DNA of 28,039 nucleotides from Smittium culicis (Eukaryota; Kickxellomycota; Harpellomycetes; Harpellales; Legeriomycetaceae). The position numbers and the translations under genes are program-made. Below the pieces are notes generated by a model. The model was not told the origin of the DNA. It made no database searches and saw nothing but the letters and a program-made list of their open reading frames with translations. Each line of letters opens with the position of its first letter. The stretch's first letter is position 1. The DNA lies in contig LSSN01001357.1 in the NCBI GenBank assembly GCA_001970855.1, positions 1 through 28,039 of the forward strand. The letters are read 5' to 3'. Below are positions 11,601 through 22,520 of the stretch, one piece after another.

Positions 11601-13293
11601 AAATATAGATATAAACTTGACACCGTTTCTTTTGCCGCAATAGTAATCATTAATATCGTGGCTTGGGGTAACTTTGACAGCGCCAGTCCCAAAACTCATA
11701 TCAACTAAGATCTCATCAAGAATAATCGGTATAAGCTCATTTGAAACTGGGTGGATACAAAATTTACCGTGAAATTTCTAATAATATCAAATTACACCTC
11801 ATTATTTCATCTAAAAACTTTAAATATTGATGTTTTTTGGTTACCTCATATCTATTATCTTTTGGATGTACTGCAATTGCGGCATCTCCTAAAATAGTTT
11901 CTGGTCTGGTAGTTTCTATATCCAAAGAACCAATAGGATTTCTATTTGAGTCTACAACATTGTATTGAAACTTGTACAATACACCAAAAAGAACTCTAGT
12001 AAAATAGTAATATTAATTGAGTTAATAAATTAAATGAAATGTTAAAGATTTAAGTTTGCAAAAAAAACAATACTTTATTTTATGATTTGGGACTGATAAA
12101 TATTTGGGCTCATTCAAATCAATATGGTCGACCTAAAACAAGAGATGCTAACTTTTAAAAAAAATCTAAATAGAAATTGAAAAAAAATTTTAATAATTAG
12201 TAAATAACTAACCTCGATATCAGAAATGACGCTTTGTAAGGCACAACACCAGTTTACTATCTTAGTTTCTCTGTATACTAGACCGTCATTAAAAAGTTTT
12301 ATAAAAGCATCATTAACAACCTTTGAATGATTTTTGTCCATAGTGAAATATTCGTTATCCCAATTCATTGAAGCGCCTAGTCTTTTCTGTATATTTTTTT
12401 AAAAAAATGTTAATGTTATACTAAGTGCAAAAAAAAATAATCTAATTTTTGATATGTACTTGTTGATTAGAAATGACAGATTCTTTGTTATTTTTCCAGT
12501 TCCAAGCTTCCTTTATGAAATTTTCTCGACCGATTTGGTGTCTGTTGATCTGAAAGGACAAAATTTGAAGAATTAGTATGGATAAAGGTGAGTAAAAAAG
12601 TCATATTTTAGCGCTAAAAACCGTAGAGAAAAATAAATTTTACATTTTTTTCTTTAAAGATTTTCTTTTCAACTATCACTTGTGTTGAAATTCCAGCATG
12701 ATCTATACCTGGAACCCAATTAACTTCATATCCTCTCATCCTATACCATCTAGAATAAACATCCTATAAAAATGACAAATTAGATAAATCTTAGTAAACT
12801 GTATCAAAAGTATTTATAACAAACAGACCTGGATTGAAGTGGTTAAAGCATGGCCCAAATGAAGTGCTCCAGTAACATTTGGGGGCGGTGCTAGCATATA
12901 AAACCGCTTATTTTCATTTGGAGAATCGCATTTCTTAGGTAGATATAGTTCTATATGCAATATTTTTTAAATAATAAAGTTATTCAAAAAAGCATCAAGA
13001 CTAGATTTTACGTTGACTTACTATTAGAATTCCAAAAATTCATCCATTCGGGCTCTATCTTTTCCTAAAGAGTAAAATTAGGTTGGCTATAAAGAATGGT
13101 AGTTCAATAAATAGTGGGTAGAAAATTTTCTTCTTACAGGTTGGTATGATTCGCTCGAGATTAAACATTTTTGGCGAGTAAAATTTATCGCAGGATTGAA
13201 AGTGTTGTAGAAGAAAAAGTTATCAAAATTTTTTCCATCGCTAATTCTAAAATTCTTTTTTGGAATTTTTTTAAACCTAATAGAACTTATCAT
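8694..13293 (-). CDS. VAS1: Valyl-tRNA synthetase with mitochondrial-type presequence, 19 exons
   Basis: It charges tRNA-Val with valine (class I synthetase). Exons, in transcript order: 13293-13138, 13064-13022, 12950-12829, 12763-12644, 12549-12460, 12386-12213, 12132-12074, 11995-11845, 11777-11550, 11476-11083, 11014-10914, 10857-10756, 10673-10551, 10489-10350, 10263-10170, 10084-9740, 9659-9518, 9447-9038, 8969-8694. They sum to 3270 nt, 1089 aa. All 18 introns (56-94 bp) are GT-AG and phases agree. Residues 1 to about 52 are basic and rich in Phe/Asn/Ser with few acids, like a mitochondrial presequence. HLGH (HIGH motif) is at 97-100; the editing domain has TTRPET (283-288) and [13 protein letters not shown] (to 346); [25 protein letters not shown] and KMSKS (629-633) follow; then the anticodon-binding helices; the last about 60 residues form the Lys/Leu-rich coiled coil typical of ValRS. 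Fungi often use one gene for both compartments; here the next in-frame Met is 60. Whether a cytosolic form is made is open. Confidence 0.95.
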
Positions 13294-13864
13294 TTTAGAG
13301 GTTTTTACAGAATAATAATTCTAAGATGTATGCATTAATAATAAATAGTCTGATATTTTAATAGAATCTATGTAATATCTAATTATCCAATTTCTAATAC
13401 CAAATCAACTTTTTAATTTTAGAGTATAAGGAAGGTATAGGCGAATTTCAGTTCTATGCTAAGCTATTGGTAGGATAGACGAATTTTATTGAATCAAGTA
13501 TAAAGTTTAATTTAATCCTGAATCTGAATAAAGATCTAATTGCTAGGCATAACCCTATTCAGTCGATTACTCTAAAAAAAACTAATTTATCTATTCGTTT
13601 ATCATTTAAAGTTGATAAATTATTTGCTGCTAATTTGCAACAAACCAATGATTATACGAGCTTCTGAATTACATTATACTAATTGAATGCAGTAGGTTAT
13701 ATTTGGTAGACCAAAATCATTCTACCATCGCGAAAAGGGATAAGTAGCAACTAAATAAAATTTAATAAACTAAAATATTTATATATAAAAAATGTCATTA
13801 ATTTTTCTAGAAAATAAAACATAATAATTAAACACCTATAAAGTCGCCAGTATAGCTATAATTT
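13294..13864. other. Spacer upstream of the synthetase gene and of the LINE
   Basis: No gene seen. The stretch lies between the divergent starts of the synthetase (-) and LINE ORF1 (+), so it would hold the synthetase promoter and any 5' untranslated region of the LINE. The LINE 5' boundary cannot be fixed from this copy alone. Confidence 0.5.
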
Positions 13865-14990
13865 ATGACGAATCTGACAACAAATGTCCCACAAACCGGC
13901 GCAAACCCAACCTACGCTTCAAACACAAAATTAGTAAATTTTTCTTTATTCAGAGAAGTAGGGCAGATAAGAAGACTATAAAAAAAGTACAATTTTAACT
14001 ATGTATCAGAAATTGGCTGGGCTACAGGATAATACTCAAAACAGGAAAAGACCTCGAGCATGGGAAGCTCTAAATTTAAACTAGAATGTATCCTAAAAAA
14101 ATAAGAAGAAAACTGGGAACAGAAAACTAGTGAAATACTAGATGAACCAAGAGATAGACTAACGAATCCCATATTGGACTGGAAGATAAAAATTCTACTT
14201 GTAAAGACCAGAATGATTAAAGATTTAGAGTGACAAAGCCTAATGAAATAAAATTTTTGCAGGAAAAATCAAATTCCAAGAAAATCACTTTAATGATCAA
14301 GAGTATAAGATACTGACAGCTCCTTCTTTTATAATGCTAACTACGTGAAATCTTATTTAAGATATACATAAGTAATTTATAGATATAGGAGAAGCAATAG
14401 ATATACTCTCTATGACACAAGAAAACAAAGTACGTTTATGTCAAAAATCGACAAAGTCCTCACGTAGATAGACAAAGTATCAGCAATTCTCATCTACTTA
14501 TAATCTTGGAAAGAAAAGGCTAGTATATTGTAGATATTTTCTCATCCAGCTTTTATCTACTGGAATAAAAAATGTCATTGTGAAAATAAATGAACGGAAT
14601 TAGCAAAAAATTCTAAAAGAAACCGAACTTAAAAACCTAGAAACTCCAAAAAAGCATTTCTCTCTAACAGTTATAGATCCATTGAAATAGCAAATCTTAG
14701 TACAAAAATCAGGACTGTTATAATTAACAATGAAATAGTGCTATAAGTTCTTTGGGAAGTAATAAAGAAGTTTCTGGAAAATTCAAAAATAATTATGAAA
14801 CTAAAAAAAAAATAAAATTTTAGAATATATGAAATGTTTCACAGAAAATATCAATTTCGCTCCTCAGAAGATATGGTGTTCGCTAGAACTGCTATATACG
14901 GGCCGTTGTACAAAGAATTTAAAATCAATAATAGCCTTGAAAAATTAAAAAAAAAATACGAACGTAACTTCAGCTGAAAAAAATACTGGA
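13865..14990 (+). pseudogene. LINE ORF1 remnant
   Basis: One frame starts MTNLTTNVPQTGANPTYA and runs to TGA at 14231-14233, broken only by three TAA codons (first at 13979-13981). The frame then shifts and protein-like segments continue, such as MSKIDKVLT near 14440 and SSEDMVFARTAIYGPLYKEF near 14865-14920. Position before the endonuclease fits ORF1, normally an RNA-binding chaperone. No zinc knuckle or RRM is recognisable. High Lys/Glu content and stop-free stretches distinguish it from the surrounding noise. Confidence 0.65.
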
Positions 14991-15384
14991 ACCAAAAAAA
15001 AAAAGAAACTCATATTCTATCGGGAAAAAAAATTAAGCCGAGAGTATAAAGTAACTTGTAAATGAAGAAAAACTGAGAAAGAAAACTGTAGCAAAAATTA
15101 TTAGAATAAAATCATGAATATCAGGTAGGTGTCGTCTTGTTAAATTGTCGAAAATCGAAGAAGTAAGAGCAGAACAAAAAAAATAGTTCAGAAAAAAATA
15201 GCTATGAAGAATCTTAAGCATCATGCCAATTTTTTCAAGAAATTGAAACGATTATCAATAAAAAAATAGAATCAGAAAATGATTCTGATTTAGATCAGAA
15301 AAAGAATATATCCTCAGAATAAAGAAAAAAAAAATTTTTATAAAAACAAGTACAACAAATGGTATTCACAACTAGGAGCATAAA

Positions 15385-16020
15385 AGGATTAAAATTCTAA
15401 TGATAAAAGGCAAAAAATCTTTAAGTAATTAAAAAGCGATATTAAATCGGATTGCATATGCCTACAAGAAATACATACCAAGCCTTCTGACATACAAATA
15501 TGGGATTAAAAATGGGGTAAACCAATTTATATCAACAAAATATTCTACTATATTCACATAAAACAACAATTTGTCTTTAAAGAACACTAGATTTACGGCG
15601 ATGGAATATTAAATAAAACTAAAGTAAAATTATCAGATAACCAAGCTGATATTTATAGCTTATATGTGCCATCATTAAATGAATAAAAAAAATATGCTGA
15701 AAATTTACATATTATAATTGGAGTAGGAAAAAAATAAAATAAATTAATAACAGGTGACTTCAAAACGACTGAAATTAATTATCTAGATAGATTGCCTCCT
15801 AGATTGATAAAAATGCGAATGGGGGTATAATAGAACCTCTAATTAAGAAATTTGTTTTTTATAATGTATTGAAATTTTTGGGGAAATTCTATGGGCAGTA
15901 ACTCGAGAATAGATCAACAGTTTAGTGTTTGAAAAAGTATAGCACAAAATTTAAAGAAATTGAATTTATGATAGGCCCATTCTCGGACCACAAACATATG
16001 AGCATAAAAATGAGCTTTTT
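15385..16020 (+). pseudogene. LINE ORF2: APE-type endonuclease domain remnant
   Basis: Segments of one degraded reading frame carry APE hallmarks in order: SDIKSDCICLQEIHTK with the metal-binding Glu (codon 15468-15470), then ITGDFK (Gly-Asp-Phe, 15753-15761) where most elements have GDFN, then GPFSDHKHMSIK with the catalytic Asp-His pair (15986-15991). The intact domain nicks target DNA to prime reverse transcription. Several TAA/TAG codons and frameshifts break it. Confidence 0.8.
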
Positions 16021-16689
16021 ATTTTATTCTCGAATTTATTAAAATAAAAAAAATAGTTTAATTATAATAAATTATACTGATCAAATTTATAAAAAACTTC
16101 TGGCGGTCTATCTCCTGACTAAACTATATAAATTGATTCAAGTTCAAAACGTGCATTGGAGAAAAATATTTATAAAAAACAAAAAAAGATAATAAAATTA
16201 TTCAGAGATATATAAAATCGACAATTCAAATCTGAAGATATTTAAATAGAATAGATCATATAATAAAGAAGATATTATTTTATTATTTTCTCAAAATACA
16301 GAAAAATGATGCATATGCAAAATTAACATATATAAATTTAGCACTAAATTCATTAAATAGTAAAAAACAGGGAAAAAAATAAGAAATCTTCAACTAAATT
16401 GTAGAAATTGAATTCAATGCACTATGAGAAAAAACTAAAACGCATGAAAATAACACAAAGAAATGGATATAACAAATGTGAACTTTCATAATTGTAGATG
16501 AATCGAATAAATAAACTAATAGTAAGGTTAAGAGCAAAATGAAGCGAGTATGGAGAAAGATCCTCCAAAAATTTTTATGAATTGTTAAAAAAATAATAAT
16601 AATAAGAACTATAGGCTCATTATATAACAAAAATAAAGAAATAATTGAATACCCATTAGAAATTGAAAAAGTTATTTAAATTTTACTCA

Positions 16690-18327
16690 AACCTTCTTAG
16701 AAGTGAAAATATTAATAATGAAATACAAAATTTAATTAAAGAAAAAAACGAAAAATAAAATAAATTCTGGAAAAAAAAAACACAACTAAGGAAAGTTTAG
16801 TAAAATTAAGGGAAATAATACACGCCATATATGATGACCAAATAAGAAATCTTCTTGGTCAGGTGTGCTTACCTTTGAATTTTAAAAATAATCCAAAAGC
16901 ATTTTTGTGAAAATTCTTGATAAAATATTCAATAGCCAAGTATTTATTAATAAATGGAATAAACTAAATGATAGATATATAACTATGTTAAATCAAAAAT
17001 AGTATACCTTAAAAAAAACTGGAGACCAATAAGCATAATTAATTGTAAAAAGAGCTAGGTTAAAAAATTCTAAATGATAGAATGCAAATATTAATAAAAA
17101 ACATCATTGGAGAATTTTAAATTGTGTTTTATAAAGGGTACTTAAATATTTTACAACATTGGTGTTGAATTATTTTATTGAGTTATACAAAATTTTGATA
17201 TTTGATTGGAATAATTTTAATAAATTCCTTGAAAGAAATCATCGAATCGAAAATTTTTAATTAATAGAGAAAATAGACTTAGATATTCGAAAGATTAATC
17301 AAAAATTCTTCCAATTTGCTCTTGCCAAAAAAATATTTGAATCTAAAAATAAAACCCTGAAAAAATTAGCGGAAATTTTATACAGTTGGATCAGAAAAAG
17401 GCATTTCGTCGGGAGTATTAGGAATACCTATATATCTGAATGACAGATTTTCGAATAATTGAAAAATTCATTTACACCATACAAAGCCTGCACGCTAATA
17501 ATAAATCAAGAAATAAATTAAGCAAAAAACATCTAAAGATATAACTGTAACTAAGTGGATACATAAAGATGATCCTTGATCCTCATTAATATTTAATATT
17601 TAATATTTAATAGAACCTATGTTAAATATGATAAAAAATAATGTGAGCTATAGGAAATAATATGCGTAAATTAAAAAATCTTGCATATTCATACGATATA
17701 TCAATATAAACCAAAGGCCAATGTGATATGATGAAAAACAATAGAACATCAAAGTTTTATTTTGAAGCTTTATGTACGAATTTTAGTGATAAAGTGCACA
17801 AAAGAAACAGTCCAATTTTAAGAGATGAAGTTTAACACCGATTTCAAATAAAAAATACTTAGGATTTCTGCTATAAAAAACAAGGTAACGGCATACAGGA
17901 AAATTCATAAGAGCTTTTTTCAAAATATAAAATTCCATAAATAGTTCAAAAGATAGAAAAATAGTGCTTATATATATCTAGCTACTTTCAAAACTTTTTT
18001 ACATTTCATATTTCGTATTTCATACCATATAATGAAAAATTTAATATGTAAAAAAAAAAAATTCAGCTTTATATGGAACACAAGAAAAATATTATATCAT
18101 ATCATATGACACTTATGAAATTAAAAAACAATCGAAGAAATTAGTCTATTGGACAATGTGAAAAAAGTATGAGTGTTTTCATAAAATGTTTCAAAGACAA
18201 ATTATAAAAAAATAAAAAAAAAACTGGTCTGAAATTTCAAATGATTCAAAGGAACAGAAATTAAGCATACTAAAATGATACTGCAAAATAAAAAATATAC
18301 GGGATCTAAATTTTGCAAATAAAATAG
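16690..18327 (+). pseudogene. LINE ORF2: reverse transcriptase remnant
   Basis: NWRPISIIN at 17017-17043 matches the LINE RT motif (N-Y/W-RPIS), followed by a degraded stretch up to VFYKG where LINEs have the FxxGR region. The AYADD active-site box reads AYSYD at 17683-17697, so one catalytic Asp is lost. KYLGFL (near 17855) is the usual motif after the palm, and FIWN near 18070 starts the C-terminal region. Stops and frameshifts are many. The frame continues beyond the Tigger insertion. Confidence 0.8.
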
Positions 18328-18329
18328 TA

Positions 18330-18400
18330 CAGGTAACCATCGCTATTCGCGGGGTTTTTAAAAAAAAAAATCTGCGAATAATAAGATTCGCGAAAAACAA
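18330..18400 (+). repeat. Left terminal inverted repeat of the Tigger element
   Basis: Starts CAGGTAACCATCGCTATTCG and contains GCGAATAATAAGATTCGCGA; both blocks recur inverted at the right end in the same order with small spacing changes. The exact inner boundary is blurred. Confidence 0.85.
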
Positions 18401-18781
18401 AAATCAATTTTTACGCAATTTACAGCAGAATTAGTAAAATTTGTTCTAGTAAAAATTTTTGTTCAATAAAATTCGCGAAAAATAAGAAAATTAAGCTGTT
18501 AGCTTTATAGGAGTTTGATTGGAATCGCGAATACTAAAAAAATCGCGAAAAATGCGAATTTTTCTTTGCTTTATTTACAGTTTATTTAAAAAAAAATCGA
18601 AGTTAGTGTTTTCATTTTACGCGAAATTTTCAATAGCTTTTTTTTAAGCTAATTTTAGTCACCTAAATCATTCTATTTATACAAGACCTCAATAAAATAT
18701 AAATTGTCTGATAAAGCACCTTTTACACATTTAATTTTTATATTTTATAAATTCCTTTAAACTAATAAATAAAATACGAAA

Positions 18782-18822
18782 TTAAGCGAAGCGAAACTAA
18801 ACGAAGTGAAAATAAACGAATT
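18782..18822 (+). repeat. Short imperfect direct repeats in the Tigger left subterminal region
   Basis: Three imperfect units of about 13-15 bp, of the form (T)AAACGAAGTGAAA, stand in a row. Purpose unknown; they lie between the TIR and the transposase 3' end. Confidence 0.5.
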
Positions 18823-19225
18823 AAATACAATAAAAGAATTCTTATCATTTCAAATGTTTTTCGATCATAAAATTAAAAAATAAAAAAGTGTGGTTGATAG
18901 AATAAAGTAAGTAATATTTATAAACTATACTTCCTAAACAAAATATAAATAAATTATCCTACTTTATACTTTTTAGAATCGATTAATGTATTTTTTTACT
19001 AAAAAAATTATCATACTCAAAATTCCTGACTTAATTTAAGAGCTATGTAAAACAAATGTTATAGACGAGAATAGTTTTAATAGAGATTAAACTACAAAAA
19101 GAGTTATCTGTTTGATTAGATCATACCATTTTATATTTATTTCATTTTTTTTAACAAAATAATTTTATTTTTAATAAAGTAAATTAAATATTGTATTTGA
19201 TTTTTTTAACAAGTAAGAAAAAGTT

Positions 19226-20905
19226 TTATCTAAATTTATAAAAATTTAACATTGTGCTTTGGCTTTTTTTTTTTAAACAGTTTATAATATCGTAGTATGG
19301 ATGAAGATCTCTTCTGATTTTTGAATTTATAGCTTCTACTCTAAGCTTATTATCGTTGGATTGATCTAAAATAGCTAGCACTTTTTCAATAAGATAGATT
19401 ACTTTATCTATTCTTGAAATCAAGTTAATATCACTTTGAATTTCATCATTTGAGCTTAGATGATTTTCATTGTTATATAATAAATATTCATAAAATTCAT
19501 CGTCATCAGAATTTTCGTCTATAAGAGCGTCGTTTATATAATCAAATGCTAGATATTTATAACCTAATTCTGTACCGATATTTAAGCAATCCATTTTTAA
19601 ATTTGAAATCATGTTGCTTATTTCTATAAAGTTATTGTAACATATCCATGGCATTATATTTCCCCCATAAACCTCTTAAAAACGAGGCTGGTACTAGCTC
19701 CCAAGATTCTTAGATAATTTATATCGAATTCATTATCTTAAAAATTTTCCAAAAATCTGATATTGTCTTATTTTCATTGCTTACTGAGTTATTTAGCTTT
19801 TCAAAAGTTTTTTTTATATAGTATGCTTTAAATGTAGAAATAATTCCTTGGTCCATAGGCTGGATCAAAGAAGTTGTGTTTGGTGGAATAAAAAGAATTT
19901 CTATTCCTTCAACTAGATTTGACAAATATTTGGAATGTACTGATGCATTTACATTAAAAGGGATATTTTAAATCCAATATTAATTTTTTTACAATAATAT
20001 TTTAGCTCATTCTGGAGCTCATTTTTAAAATACTCAATGAAAATATACTTTTTCATGTAACTTTTTTTTTTTTGAAGACCTCCAAATTACTTTGTGGTCA
20101 CTTTTTTTATGTTCTTTTAAAGCTCTAGTGGTTTAAAAAGCGTTTATTAACATTGGCTTTAATTTATAATCGCCTGTTGAATTTGATCCTAGAATCAATG
20201 TAACTTTATTTTTTATGGGTTTAAACCCAGAAACTGATTTTTCTTCCAGTGAAACATATGTTCTTTTCGGCATACGTTTCCAATAAAGACAAGCTTCGTC
20301 GATATTAAATATCTATAATAAAATTAATGTTAAATTATAAATATTTATTTTAATAATAAGAATTTACCTGACAGGGCAGATAATCCCCTTCTTTAATAAT
20401 TCTATTCAATTCATTAGGGAATTCGCTTGCTGCTATATGATCACCACTCGCTGCTTCTCCAGCAAATTTTATATTATGGAGTCCTTCCCTACGTTTAAAA
20501 TTTTCAAACCACCAACTATTTGCAGATAAGGTGATATTATCTTCGCTTGGGAAAGCTTCTTTAATATTCTGAAATATTTACTGTGCTTTTTGCTTAATAG
20601 ATGCTGTTGTAGCTGCAGAATTATTTCTCAACTGTAGTTCTATCCATTCTTTTAGACTTTTTTCCATTTTAGAAATGATCTCACGTCTATGATAAAAAGT
20701 CTTATCTTTACTATAACTAGACGAAATTGTATCGAATTTCCTAATTTTTTCAGAATTTCTAATATTATACCTCAAAGTACTTTCATTTATTCCTTTCATT
20801 TTTGTAACTTTGGATGCATTGTTTTCATTTTGAAGTGCGTTTAGAACTTCTATCTTTTCAGATATTGACATAGACTTTCTCTTTTTTTCGATTGGGTTTC
20901 CATTT
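19226..20905 (-). pseudogene. Tigger/pogo-like transposase pseudogene with one intron
   Basis: Read 5' to 3' on the minus strand: a psq/CENP-B-type helix-turn-helix (KRKSMSISEKIEVLNALQ...ESTLRYNIRNSEKIR, to about 20720), a second DNA-binding part (SANSWWFENFKRREGLHN; near 20505), a 55-bp GT-AG intron (20313-20367, phase 0), then the DDE_1 domain: FNIDEACLYWKRMPKRTYVS with the first Asp (codon 20298-20300), VTLILGSNSTGDYKLKPMLI, and IPPNTTSLIQPMDQG with the third acidic residue (19851-19853). The DNAPGH block holding the second Asp is degraded to VNASVH after a frameshift. Lesions include a TAA after IKQKAQ (20578-20580), a TAA near 20135, a TGA near 20055, and a shift before ESWELVPASFLRGLWGKY (near 19710). 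The last open piece, 19226-19654, is an acidic C-terminal tail. No active transposase can be made. Confidence 0.9.
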
Positions 20906-21164
20906 AATATACTTAAACAATAGTAAAAAAGTTAAGGAATGTATTTTTATTATAATTATAATTTTAAAAGAAAAACTAGTATTTCAGCTCAATAAAATTT
21001 TTTTTAAATACTTTGACTCGACAGAATTGTAGTTATTTTTAGCTTCAATTTATAAAATTTCCAATATCTTTAAAATAAATCTTAGTTTTATTTTTACGCA
21101 ATTTTTATATTAAAATAAAGTTTATTCGCGAAAAAAAAAAAAAATCGCATAAATTAAAAAAGCA

Positions 21165-21233
21165 CAAATTTTGAATTTTCGCGAATCTTGAAATTTTGCG
21201 AATAATAAAATCGCGAATAACAAGGGTTACCTG
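21165..21233 (-). repeat. Right terminal inverted repeat of the Tigger element
   Basis: Read on the minus strand it starts CAGGTAACCCTTGTTATTCG, then ATTATTCGCAAA and GATTCGCGAAAA, mirroring the left end. Confidence 0.85.
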
Positions 21234-21235
21234 TA

Positions 21236-22520
21236 GTCATAAAAAATAATAATGCATTCTTAAACAAAATTAAATAAAAGATATTTTTAGAAACAACAAC
21301 GATAAATTAAAATGACAGATCTAGTTGAGAAATTAAAAAACTTGAAAATGTATATCAAATTTATCGATAGCTTTGTTTAATTAAAAGTATGAAAATAAAA
21401 AGTACGAATGCTCATAAATTATAAAATAACCATTTAAAGAACGGTATTAGATCTGTTATATAAATTCGATGAAACTGTATTTATTAAAGTATATATAATA
21501 TGATCCAGAAATAAGGTTATAAAATTTATCATAAAATTTTGTTAACTAGATAGCATAATTTGTTTTAAATTGAAAGCAATAAAATCAATATACCAAAAGT
21601 TATAATATTATGTCTAGAAAAAAATATCTAAAATAATAAAAATAGGGGTATTAAAAAAAACTACCAGAAAGAGGCATAAGTAACAAATGAATGTCAATTG
21701 GAAGGATTTGAGAGAATCAAAAAATTGCATAAAATTTGATGTTGTTTGCACAATATAAAAATAGACCTAAAAATTTTACGCATCTTTTGGCTGATTTATA
21801 GAGGCGCGACCATAAATTCATATATCTGAATGAATATTATCCAAAAAAAATTGTAGAATACAAATAGTAATACTTCCTGTAGGAAAAAGAATTCACTAAA
21901 AATTAGCAATGTTATAAAATAATAGATTTTATCGCAGTTAAAAATCATAGCCCTGAATATTCTTAAATTGTTTATATTAATGGCGGGATTGAATAGGAAT
22001 TTCGATTTTTCTGCTTTTTTTATTGAAATTTTCTTTTATATTTACTAAAAAAAAAAAAATTTTACCCGCTGATAATTAATATTTTATTCGATTATATACA
22101 TTATAACACTATTTTTTCTTTTTTTCTCAGAGATACTATAGCACTATATCATATAAAATTGTTTATTCACAAAGAACCTCCCATATATAATATGAATTTC
22201 GAAGGATAAAAATCTATTGGAAAACATTAATAAAATTCGTTAAAAAAATAGCTACAGATATCATAAGCATCGAAAAGAAAGATTTTGAATGCTTATATAA
22301 AATCAAGCTCGCTTTCCCAAAAAAAAAAATTTTTATATTTAAAAACAATATGTATTGTTAGTATAGCTAATAGAATAATCATTATAAAAAGTTAGACTCG
22401 GCTCTCAAGATCTATTTTAAAGACTGAAAGCTACAGTACAGATCTGATAAAAAAGGCGATTTTAAACTTATGTGACCTAAATAATCGAAAAAATCTGTCA
22501 TAAAATAAGAGTCCTGCAAT
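21236..22520 (+). mobile_element. LINE 3' part, continuation of ORF2 after the Tigger insertion
   Basis: Plus-strand protein-like segments resume directly after the right TA. One at about 21745-21850 reads LKILRIFWLIYRGATINSY, resembling the 'FLWRLLHG' block of the zinc-binding C-terminal domain of LINE RTs. Another at about 22196-22365 reads KIYWKTLIKFVKKIATDIIS then DFECLYKIKLAFPKK. Stops and shifts abound. The 3' end is not visible as a poly(A) tail and is placed only roughly. Confidence 0.6.

Larger units (their letters stand above)
13865..18329 (+). mobile_element. Degenerate LINE (non-LTR retrotransposon), 5' part, interrupted by a Tigger element
   Basis: Plus-strand remnants appear in LINE order: an ORF1-like frame, an APE-type endonuclease (CLQEIHTK, GDFK, SDH), a reverse transcriptase (NWRPISIIN, a degraded AYADD box) and downstream sequence (FIWN). 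Frameshifts and stops throughout make it non-autonomous. It is cut at 18328-18329 by the TA target site of the Tigger-like insertion and resumes at 21236. APE plus RT places it in the L1/Jockey-like group of LINEs; the clade cannot be set. The 5' coordinate used is the ORF1 ATG, not the true element end. Confidence 0.85.
18330..21233 (-). mobile_element. Tigger/pogo-like Tc1-mariner superfamily DNA transposon, 2904 bp, nested in the LINE
   Basis: Both ends begin CAGGTAACC reading inward and are flanked by TA (18328-18329 and 21234-21235), the target duplication of the Tc1/mariner superfamily. The first 22 bp of the two ends match at 19 positions. Inside is a minus-strand transposase pseudogene with a CENP-B-like N-terminus and a DDE_1 domain, diagnostic of Tigger/pogo. 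The flanking DNA on both sides is LINE, so the element inserted after it. About 0.85 kb at the left end and 0.3 kb at the right lie outside the transposase and hold subterminal motif clusters. Confidence 0.93.

Noticed and set aside
15033..15224. Minus-strand hydrophobic frames here and at 16394-16630 and 18191-18400
   Set aside because: They are antisense to A-rich LINE sequence, giving artificial Phe/Leu/Ile runs; the last one also crosses the Tigger boundary.
17588..17608. Three 7-bp AATATTT units as a functional repeat
   Set aside because: Simple slippage in AT-rich DNA inside a dead LINE; no sign of function.
13865..18329. Reassigned TAA/TAG codons (alternative nuclear code)
   Set aside because: The host genes use TAA/TGA as ordinary stops and Gln is encoded by CAA/CAG. 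LINE stops come with frameshifts, so decay explains them.
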